Shown here piece after piece: positions 1 through 6,611 of a stretch of DNA of 26,436 nucleotides (the stretch's first letter is position 1; every line of letters begins with the position of its first letter). The notes under the pieces are model-generated. The model saw only the letters and a program-made list of their open reading frames with translations, had not been told where the DNA came from and did not search any database. The position numbers and the translations under genes were made by a program. This DNA is from G025836975 sp049646585 (GTDB lineage: Bacteria; Pseudomonadota; Gammaproteobacteria; Burkholderiales; Burkholderiaceae_B): NCBI GenBank assembly GCA_049646585.1, contig JBARWC010000202.1, positions 1 through 26,436 on the forward strand, in the 5' to 3' direction.

Positions 1-646
1 CGGCATACTCCCATTCGGCTTCGGTGGGCAAGCGCTTGCCCGCCCACTTGGCGTAGGCCTGCGCGTCTTCGTAGCTGACCTGCACGACCGGATGATCGCC
101 CTTGCCTTCTATGGAACTGCCCGGCCCTTGCGGGTGGCGCCAATCGGCGCCCGGCACATACCGCCACCACTGCGAATAATCGTTCAAATCGACCTTGACG
201 CGGGTACCCACGAAGACCATGGCGCCCGGCACCAGAACGCCATCGGGGGGCGCGGGAATGCCCGGCGGCAGCTGCACCCGTATCGTTTCCCAGTCGGGCT
301 TCTTTTCAGCCGTCGTGACATAGCCGGTTTGCCGCAGGAACTCAGCGAACTGATCATTGGTGACGTGGGTGACATCGATCCAGAACCCCTTCAGCCTTAC
401 CGGATGGGCGGGCCGCTCATTGGCTTGCGCCAGCTTGCTGTCGCTGCCCATCTGAAACACCCCGGGCGGCACCCATGCCATATCCGCCGGCGTCGATACG
501 CCATCGCCAATGACAACGACTGGTTCGGCAGGCGCGGACACGGACGGCTTGAGCCACGCCTGCGCCGCCACCGCGATGCCCACGGCCCCTACCGCCGCGA
601 TGACGCCCCATGACCACTTGCTGCGAGGGACTTTAATAAACGCCAT
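1..646 (-). CDS. Formylglycine-generating enzyme (FGE/SUMF1-type) protein, partial
   Basis: The gene reads leftward and leaves the window, so 215 codons of its N-terminal part are visible with no stop. Residues about 13-30 form one hydrophobic segment (signal anchor or uncleaved signal peptide), so the catalytic domain should lie in the periplasm. The FGE-sulfatase domain follows: an early MGSD stretch, the tract with YSQWWRYVPGADWRHP, then DHPVVQVSYEDA and GKRLPTEAEWEYA, all typical of this family. Known members convert the cysteine of a CxPxR motif in a sulfatase to formylglycine. The C-terminal cysteines used by aerobic enzymes lie outside the window, so activity cannot be judged. The ATG lies inside the end of the upstream sulfatase gene (14-base overlap), which suggests translational coupling and a dedicated sulfatase/maturase pair. 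Confidence 0.9.
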   Translation of the reverse strand, partial: MAFIKVPRSKWSWGVIAAVGAVGIAVAAQAWLKPSVSAPAEPVVVIGDGVSTPADMAWVPPGVFQMGSDSKLAQANERPAHPVRLKGFWIDVTHVTNDQFAEFLRQTGYVTTAEKKPDWETIRVQLPPGIPAPPDGVLVPGAMVFVGTRVKVDLNDYSQWWRYVPGADWRHPQGPGSSIEGKGDHPVVQVSYEDAQAYAKWAGKRLPTEAEWEYA

Positions 647-2819
647 AAGTCCGTTCGCAGGTTTTGCCCAGATTGGCCTGAATGACCGCCTCGTCGAGGT
701 TGTCTGTCTTGCCGTCCCGATACGCGCCGGTCACGAAATCGTAAACGCTGGACAAGCCCCATTTATGCGCGATGCGTGCCCAGCTGGAGAGGTCTTCACC
801 ATTGACCACGCCATCCATATTGCCGTCACCCGGGCAGGCGGGATTGGAGGCCAGGATAAGTTCCAGCTTCTTGCGCAGCTCATCGTAGACAGCTTGCGTT
901 TCGGCATTCGCCGCCGGCAAGAGGTTGCGATCCTCGGTGTCCAATAGCGGCTGCGGCGCGGCCTGATTGATCTCGAACAATTCATCGACGCTCTCAAGCT
1001 CGATACTGTCCGTGGCCGGCACATAGTCTTCGCTGGAATTGCGCACCAGCTTGTAGCGATCGTTGCGAACGGCGACCGACGATTCGGGCACCAGGCTCAG
1101 CATGGGCTGTCCGTTCTTGAACAGCGACTCATTTATCGCAGCGCAAGTCAGGTAGCCGTCCTCGCCGCTGGGATTAGGCAACACCGGCGCTTGGGTATAG
1201 GTATGGCCTGGCCCCCACCATTGGCCCTGGTTGTCTTCGCAAACGCTTTTCGAGGTCGGGATCACCGTGCACGCCCCGCTGATCACGCAAGGCCCGTTAC
1301 GTGCGCCATTGGCTTGCTGGTTCATGCCGCCCATGGTGAAGTTGATGGTACGCAAGCTGGCTTGCCCGGGGTTGGTGAGGTAAGGCAGTATGCCCACCGA
1401 ATCGACCGTGCGCGGCACTTCTTTATGCACGTCCAGACCGGCCAGCTCGCCGAAGAACTGGAACAAGTCGACCATATTGACCATGTGATCGACCTCGCGA
1501 TCCGGCTGCGCAACCTGCGGCCCCGCAATGATCAAGGGATCCCATACCCCCGTCTGGTAGGCTGTACCCTTGGCACGCGTCGGATCGAAAGGCAGCTTCA
1601 CGGCGGCGGCCAAAGAGCCGTTGTCGCCCACGATCGCAATGACGGTGTTCGATGCCTTGGGATCATAATTAAGGCTGCCGTCCTGGTTCCATTTGGCCAG
1701 GCCCGTCTCTACCAGCAGCCTGCCGAATTCGGTATCCAGGGCTTCCGTCATGCGGTCCTGGATAACGCGCGTGTCGACCGCGCCGGTGCAGCTCAGTTTG
1801 TCCAGCGGCCCGACCAGCCCAGAAAGCAGTTTTTTGGGCGGTTGCTGCCATGGAGTATGGGCGGCGCTAAAACTTACCGTGGCCATCCAGGGCTTATTCG
1901 ACGGCCGCGACTTGATCCAGTTGATGGCGGCATCGGTTTCGATACGCGTGCGGTAACCCCGGGCGCGCGCATCGGTCAGGGGCACCTCTTCGACATTGCC
2001 ATTCTCGATGATGACCAGGGGCGAAACGTAATAGCCGTTCAGATTATTGAAGCCGAGCGCGCCCGGATTGGCGCTGCAAGTGGCGTTGGGCACCAGGATG
2101 CCGCCCGAATCAAGGCATTGCAAACCGGCCGCGTCCTGGTCGGGCGATGTACGGGTAATGACCGAGCAGCTATTGTCAGGCTTGTAGCAAGCGCCGGACT
2201 TGGCCCCGCCAGCAACCCCTTCTCCCGGGACAAAACCGCAGACGTGGGTGCCCGAAGGCGCCACGCCACCGGCCGAGGTATCGATGGAGCCGGGCAGCCC
2301 ACCCACCCATCCGTAGAAATAATCCCACCCCAGCCTGCTCGGCGTGGCGTTCCCTGCTTCGTTGTTCTCGGGCCCTGCCAGGTGGAACTTGCCGAACATG
2401 GCGCTTTCATAATTGGCCCGCTTGAGCAGCTTCGGCGTAGTGATGTCGTAGGGCGACAGTTGCGAGGTGGCGAGGTCGTTGGGGCCTATTGCCTGGTTGA
2501 TGCCGGTGCGCAGCGGGTAGCGGCCCACGAAGAACGCCGCGCGGCCCGGCGAGCATTCGGGCATGGACCAGGTATTGCGGAAACGGACCCCGGCGTGGGC
2601 TACGGCATTGATATTCGGCAAATCGGGCCCGACAGCCCCGCCATACCCGAAAACCTTCATTTGGTCGATGCCGACGTCATCCATAATGACGAAAAGAATG
2701 TTCGGGCTTTGCGCGGAGCCCGAACCACTTGAGCCGCCGCTGTTGCAACCGACGAGAAGCAGTGACGTCACGCCCGCGGCAAGCAAGGCTGAAACTTTCT
2801 TGTTCAAATCTGTCTCCAT
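633..2819 (-). CDS. Lipoprotein sulfatase with C-terminal dockerin-like calcium-loop tail
   Basis: This is a type I (formylglycine) sulfatase of about 728 residues, longer than the usual 450-600. The N-terminus is a lipoprotein signal: NKKVSALLAAGVTSLLLVGC, with the lipobox cysteine at about residue 25, so it should be anchored to a membrane. The catalytic domain shows the metal-binding MDD near residues 46-48, the modification motif CSPGR with Cys at about 89, GKFHLAG (family GKWHLG), AAHTPW and GDNG. The last 70 residues contain GDGNMDGVVNGEDL, an EF-hand/dockerin-type loop, and a weaker second DGKTDNLDEA loop. The substrate is unknown. An in-frame ATG at 2870 also exists, but the lipoprotein signal favours 2819, or a TTG at 2807 that sits five bases after GGAGA. 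It is co-oriented and overlaps the FGE-type gene that would activate it. Confidence 0.93.
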   Translation of the reverse strand: METDLNKKVSALLAAGVTSLLLVGCNSGGSSGSGSAQSPNILFVIMDDVGIDQMKVFGYGGAVGPDLPNINAVAHAGVRFRNTWSMPECSPGRAAFFVGRYPLRTGINQAIGPNDLATSQLSPYDITTPKLLKRANYESAMFGKFHLAGPENNEAGNATPSRLGWDYFYGWVGGLPGSIDTSAGGVAPSGTHVCGFVPGEGVAGGAKSGACYKPDNSCSVITRTSPDQDAAGLQCLDSGGILVPNATCSANPGALGFNNLNGYYVSPLVIIENGNVEEVPLTDARARGYRTRIETDAAINWIKSRPSNKPWMATVSFSAAHTPWQQPPKKLLSGLVGPLDKLSCTGAVDTRVIQDRMTEALDTEFGRLLVETGLAKWNQDGSLNYDPKASNTVIAIVGDNGSLAAAVKLPFDPTRAKGTAYQTGVWDPLIIAGPQVAQPDREVDHMVNMVDLFQFFGELAGLDVHKEVPRTVDSVGILPYLTNPGQASLRTINFTMGGMNQQANGARNGPCVISGACTVIPTSKSVCEDNQGQWWGPGHTYTQAPVLPNPSGEDGYLTCAAINESLFKNGQPMLSLVPESSVAVRNDRYKLVRNSSEDYVPATDSIELESVDELFEINQAAPQPLLDTEDRNLLPAANAETQAVYDELRKKLELILASNPACPGDGNMDGVVNGEDLSSWARIAHKWGLSSVYDFVTGAYRDGKTDNLDEAVIQANLGKTCERTYGVY

Positions 2820-2841
2820 TGCCGCCGCGCCAACAGCGGAA

Positions 2842-2856
2842 CACACATTAAGTGTG
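2842..2856. promoter_or_regulatory. Small inverted repeat upstream of the sulfatase gene
   Basis: CACAC and GTGTG form perfect 5-base arms around ATTAA, about 25-50 bases upstream of the possible sulfatase starts. It could be an operator or a short leader hairpin. The surrounding stretch 2820-3022 is AT-rich and holds no gene; I could not place a convincing sigma-70 promoter in it. Low confidence because the arms are short. Confidence 0.25.
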
Positions 2857-3022
2857 GCCGATCGTAACAATATTTCGCCCTAATTGAAACTATTAATTTT
2901 GATTAACAATAAGTCATCGACAGCCCGTCGCGATACGGCACACCCGCTCTTCCTTCTTACCTCAACGCCTTATCGGAGCACCGCTTATACCTTTACTTAG
3001 ATGCCGATCCGGTGAAAAAAAG

Positions 3023-3062
3023 CCCGAAAAAATGCCTAGGCACACCTAGGCGTTTTTTCGGG
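3023..3062 (-). terminator. Rho-independent terminator after the isochorismatase-family gene
   Basis: Two 18-base arms (CCCGAAAAAATGCCTAGG and its near-complement) enclose the loop CACA, with one T/G mismatch at 3033/3052. On the minus strand the stem is followed by a run of seven T (3014-3021 region), the usual intrinsic terminator layout. It lies about 75 bases beyond the stop of the minus-strand hydrolase gene and would also insulate the sulfatase gene from it. Confidence 0.85.
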
Positions 3063-3135
3063 GGCAAAGAAGCTGCTCCGCCAATACAAGAAAGAGCGCC
3101 CCGCCCTTGCCGCAGGGGCGCCCATGACGCTTTAC

Positions 3136-3803
3136 TTATTTGTACTTGTCCAGCTTGGTTTCCGGGCCATCCTTGACCACGGCCTGCGCCTTCCCGTAGC
3201 TCTCGATCAGGCAGCGGTATTCCGGGCATATGTGGTTGGAAATGATCTCGGCAAAGCGCGAGCCCTCCGGACGATTCCAGGTTTGCATCAATTCGGCCAC
3301 GATGGCGAAGGTGTCGGTGGGGATGGCGCCGGCCTGTGTGACACGGGCAATGGTGGTGTCGGTGGCGATCTTGTTCCAGTTGCCCGAAGCGTCGACCACG
3401 CAATACGCCTTATAGCCCGCCTGCACCGCGCTTATCGCCGGGAAGGCCATGCAGACGCTGGTAAGCGTGCCGGCAATGATCAGCGTTTTGCGGCCGGTCT
3501 TCTTGACCGCCTTTACGAAAGCGGGGTTGTCCCAGGTATTGATCTGCCCTGTGCGCGGCACGTAAACCGCATGAGGGGCGTACTCGTGTATTTCCGGAAT
3601 CAGCGGGCCATTGGGGCCGTCGGGCACGGACGCCGTGGTAATCACGGGGATGTTCAGCAGCGTCGCGGTCTTTGCAATGGCAATGACGTAATTGCGAAGA
3701 TCGGGAACCGGCACGTCGCGCACCGTGTTGAACAGCCCGCTTGATGGTCGATAAGCAAAATGACCGCATCATCCGGGTCTATCATTCCTTTAGTAATCGC
3801 CAT
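3136..3803 (-). pseudogene. Isochorismatase-family cysteine hydrolase (YcaC-like), frameshifted
   Basis: The intact part (3136-3741) carries the core of the isochorismatase-like hydrolase fold: SGLFNTVRDVPVPDL, the TASVPDGPNGPL region, TWDNPAFVKA, and IIAGTLTSVCMAFPA with the expected nucleophile Cys, followed by YCVVDASGNWN. The start with a good ribosome site (AGGA, ATG at 3803) encodes MAITKGMIDPDDAVILLIDH, which holds the catalytic Asp, but in another frame. The join reads CATCAAGCGGG where CATCAAAGCGGG would give the family motif DHQSGLFNTV, so one A is missing near 3742-3744. Repaired length would be about 222 residues, normal for YcaC-like proteins. Either a recent inactivating mutation or a sequencing error. 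Restart at GTG 3723 would lose the catalytic Asp. Exact substrate unknown. Confidence 0.85.
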
Positions 3804-3904
3804 GTTCTTATCCTTTCAAAGTTGGCAACGACCTACCTGCGCCAATGCGATGCAGATACCGAAACCAATTGACGACAGCATAAATATGGCGCTTTCCTAA
3901 TGCA

Positions 3905-3925
3905 AGTACTTACGTTTAAGATACT
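3905..3925. promoter_or_regulatory. Candidate HxlR operator in the divergent intergenic region
   Basis: AGTACTTACGTTTAAGATACT contains perfect CTTA/TAAG arms around CGTT, and the arms extend to AGTA/TACT if one extra A is allowed on the right. It sits 30 bases upstream of the HxlR-family start and about 100 bases upstream of the divergent hydrolase, where an autoregulatory operator would be expected. Assignment to this regulator is inference from position. Confidence 0.45.
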
Positions 3926-3954
3926 GGCTTCCAAAACGATACCGTGGACGCGCC

Positions 3955-4332
3955 GTGGCAACAAAAAGCAATGAAGACAAGGCAAGCTGCCCCGTCGAAA
4001 CAACGCTGAAAGTCATAGGCGGAAAATGGAAGGTGCTGATCATTCATTTCCTGCTCGAAGGCACCAAGCGATTCGGCGAGTTGGCAAGATGTCTGGGGCG
4101 CATATCGCCAAGAACCCTGGCCCAGCAACTGCGCGAACTTGAAGAAGACGGCGTGGTGATCCGCATCGACTACAAAGAAGTCCCACCCAGGGTCGAATAC
4201 GCCATCTCCCCACTGGGCCGCACCCTATCGCCCATCTTGCATGCGATGGGCGACTGGGGGGAAGCCCTTGAAGCCAGGCAAAAGAAAACGAAAAGAACGA
4301 CCCGGAATGCGACGCCCATGCCGCGCGCTTGA
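3955..4332 (+). CDS. HxlR-family winged-helix transcriptional regulator
   Basis: This 125-residue protein has the HxlR-family layout: a Cys-Pro near residue 12 (SCPVETTLKVIGGKWK), then KRFGELARCLGRISPRTLAQQL as the recognition region, and a wing around VPPRVEYAISPLGRTL. The conserved N-terminal Cys is used for redox or electrophile sensing in members such as HypR and YodB; whether it is sensory here is not known. Translation starts at GTG with a weak ribosome site; no better in-frame start lies upstream. It diverges from the frameshifted YcaC-like hydrolase across 151 bases, so that gene is its likely target. The C-terminal tail is basic (KKTKRTTRN). Confidence 0.92.
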   Translation: MATKSNEDKASCPVETTLKVIGGKWKVLIIHFLLEGTKRFGELARCLGRISPRTLAQQLRELEEDGVVIRIDYKEVPPRVEYAISPLGRTLSPILHAMGDWGEALEARQKKTKRTTRNATPMPRA

Positions 4333-4375
4333 ACGGCATGCCCGCGGTTCGGCGGAACCGCGCCCACGAAAGGGC

Positions 4376-5278
4376 TCAGGCGTCGAACGGCCGCTCGCCC
4401 AAGGCTTCAACCACATAGTCCACAAAGCACACAATACGCGCCGCCAGGGATGTGTTGCGGTAGTAAACCGCATTGATCGATTGGCGCGTATCCAGCGTCT
4501 GTTTGACAAATAGCTGCACCAGGTCGCCCTTGCGACGGTCTTCACATGTCATGAAATCCGACAGGCAGACAATGCCCAGGCCGGCCAGCGCCATATGGCG
4601 CAGCGTTTCACCGCTGGACGACGCTATCGTCGGGCGGATACGCAAGGTGTTGCCCGCGGCGTCGCGCAAAGGCCAGTCATTCAGCGTTTCCGGCTGGGTA
4701 AAGCCCAGCAAAACATGCTTTTCCAGGTGCTCGACCTTACTGGGAGTGCCGTGCTTCTTGAGATAGGCCGGGCTGGCCAGCACCCGAATGCGGCTAAAGC
4801 CCACTGGACGCGCATGCAAGGTGGAATCCTTCAGCGGACCTATGCGAAAGGCCACGTCCGTGCGTTTTTCAATAAGATCAATAATGCCTTCGTTGGAATT
4901 GAGCTCCAGTTCCACCTCGGGGTAGCGGGCGCGAAAGCCCTCCAGCAAAGGGACCAAGGCATGCAACATGAAAGGGGTGGCGGCATCCACACGTAAACGC
5001 CCCGCGGGACGCAGGCGTCTCGCGGCCATTTGCTCTTCCGCTGCGTCCACCGCGGCCAAAATGCCACGGGCATGCTGCAAGAACGCATCGCCTTCTTCCG
5101 TGAGCTCCAGATGCCGGGTCGTGCGCCTTAGCAAGGTGGTCTGCAGCTTTTCCTCCAGCCGGGCAAGCGTGCGGCTGGTGGCGGAAATCGTCAGATCAAG
5201 CAATTCCGAAGCCGCGGTGATCGAGCCGGTGTCCACAACGGCGGCGAAAGTCTGCAACTCGCTAAGCGTGGTCTTCAT
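4376..5278 (-). CDS. LysR-family transcriptional regulator, YafC-like
   Basis: A full-length 300-residue LysR regulator. The N-terminal helix-turn-helix spans about residues 1-60 (ELQTFAAVVDTGSITAASEL, then LARLEEKLQTTLLRRTTRHL). The C-terminal effector domain includes LRVDAATPFMLHALVPLLEG, LIEKRTDVAFRIGPLKDSTL and SSSGETLRHMALAGLGIVCL. These blocks resemble E. coli YafC as I recall it, and as in E. coli the gene diverges from dkgB, so it probably controls that reductase and itself. Subtype and target are inference from similarity and position. Confidence 0.92.
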   Translation of the reverse strand: MKTTLSELQTFAAVVDTGSITAASELLDLTISATSRTLARLEEKLQTTLLRRTTRHLELTEEGDAFLQHARGILAAVDAAEEQMAARRLRPAGRLRVDAATPFMLHALVPLLEGFRARYPEVELELNSNEGIIDLIEKRTDVAFRIGPLKDSTLHARPVGFSRIRVLASPAYLKKHGTPSKVEHLEKHVLLGFTQPETLNDWPLRDAAGNTLRIRPTIASSSGETLRHMALAGLGIVCLSDFMTCEDRRKGDLVQLFVKQTLDTRQSINAVYYRNTSLAARIVCFVDYVVEALGERPFDA

Positions 5279-5544
5279 TATTGATTAATTTCAAAAAATT
5301 TTTCAGTAATAAGTGGCTTGATTTGCACATCTTCGACAAAAAGCCAGCGCCTACACCGCTTGTATAAAGAAACACTGCAGCGGCCTCTTGATATTCAACT
5401 TTAATTCAAAAGTATTTATTAAACAAACGGCTTAATCATCAAAGATTAAATTGGCAAACTACGTCCCATAGAGCAATGTTCATTACAACGGAACCCATAG
5501 GTTTCCGCAATTTCCTCTTTATCTGATTCAGGAGCCTTAACATC
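5279..5544. promoter_or_regulatory. Divergent regulatory region between LysR gene and dkgB
   Basis: This 266-base AT-rich stretch separates the two divergent starts and must hold both promoters and the LysR sites. A TATAAA at 5363-5368 could be a -10 element on the plus strand but has no clear -35 partner. AGGAG at 5530-5534 is the ribosome site of dkgB. No open reading frame of its own was seen. Confidence 0.4.
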
Positions 5545-6351
5545 ATGAGCAATATCCCCTCCTTCGGCGTCGGCACCTTCCGCCTACAAGGCCAGACCGT
5601 CATCGACTCGGTGCGCAACGCCCTGGACTTGGGCTACCGCGCCGTCGATACCGCACAGATCTACGGCAACGAGGCCGACGTGGGCCAGGCCCTTAGCGAT
5701 AGCGGCGTCAATCGCTCCGAGCTGTTCGTCACCACCAAAATCTGGACCGACAACTATTCCAAGGCCAAGCTGATTCCCAGCCTGCGCGACAGCCTGAAGA
5801 AACTGCGCACCGACTACGTCGACCTGACCCTGATCCACTGGCCGGCCCCCGGCAATGGCGTCGAACTGACCGAATACATGGAAGCGCTGGCCGAGGCCAA
5901 GGCACAGGGTCTGACTCGCCAGATCGGTGTATCCAACTTTAATATCGACCTCAGCAAGCAAGCCATCGCGGCGGTCGGCAAAGGCGAAATTGCCACCAAC
6001 CAGATCGAACTGAGCCCCTACCTGCAAAGCAAGAAGCTGACGGCCTTCCTGAAGGAACAGGATGTCGCCGTCACCTCGTACATGACTCTGGCATACGGCA
6101 AGGTACTGAAAGACCCCGTGCTGGCCAAGATTGCTGAAAAACATCAGGCCACCGTGGCGCAAGTCGCCTTGGCATGGGCCATGCAACTGGGCTATGCGGT
6201 GATTCCGTCTTCGACCAAGCGCGAGAACCTGGCCAGCAACATGCTTGCTCGCAATCTGAAGCTGGACGCCGACGATATGGCTCAGATCGCCGCACTGGAA
6301 CGCAATGGCCGCGAAGTGAATCCCGAAGGCCTGGCCCCCGCCTGGGACTGA
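5545..6351 (+). CDS. dkgB: Aldo/keto reductase, 2,5-diketo-D-gluconate reductase B type
   Basis: A 268-residue NADPH-dependent aldo/keto reductase; E. coli DkgB has nearly the same length. The catalytic tetrad is visible: Asp35 and Tyr40 in DTAQIYGNE, Lys65 in TTKIW and His98 in LIHWP. The cofactor-binding end IPSSTKRENL and the closing EGLAPAWD match DkgB as I recall it, as do LRTDYVDLTLIHWP and NQIELSPYL. Family members reduce 2,5-diketo-gluconate and also methylglyoxal and other small aldehydes. The ribosome site AGGAG precedes the ATG by ten bases. It is a single gene, divergent from the LysR regulator that probably controls it. Confidence 0.95.
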   Translation: MSNIPSFGVGTFRLQGQTVIDSVRNALDLGYRAVDTAQIYGNEADVGQALSDSGVNRSELFVTTKIWTDNYSKAKLIPSLRDSLKKLRTDYVDLTLIHWPAPGNGVELTEYMEALAEAKAQGLTRQIGVSNFNIDLSKQAIAAVGKGEIATNQIELSPYLQSKKLTAFLKEQDVAVTSYMTLAYGKVLKDPVLAKIAEKHQATVAQVALAWAMQLGYAVIPSSTKRENLASNMLARNLKLDADDMAQIAALERNGREVNPEGLAPAWD

Positions 6352-6365
6352 TGGGAAACCCACGA

Positions 6366-6611
6366 TGACGACTACGCCGGCACGCTTGAGAACCGCCGGC
6401 GCTTGAACGCCCCCTTGAACCAGCACAACCGCGACACGCTGTTCGGGGGAGGCGAACGGGGTCCGACCGATTGTCCCGCCTTGCATCGGCCCGGCATGGA
6501 TATCCGGGTTAGCACCAACATATGGATAAATCCGAATAATCGTTATTTATTTCCCATTGGAGCTTAAATATCACCGTCGATATCATGGTCTGCATACCTT
6601 GGACCTAAAGG
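6366..6611. other. Intergenic stretch between dkgB and hyuA
   Basis: No gene is supported here. A short GC-rich repeat (CGCCGGC and GCCGGCG near 6378-6404) could form a weak hairpin after dkgB but has no T run. The last 90 bases become AT-rich (around 6520-6570) and presumably contain the promoter of the hyu cassette, which I could not resolve into hexamers. Confidence 0.3.

Noticed and set aside
1191..2732. Long plus-strand frame of 513 codons opposite the sulfatase gene
   Set aside because: It lies wholly antisense to a gene with clear family motifs, has no ribosome site and reads as low-complexity shadow typical of GC-rich DNA.
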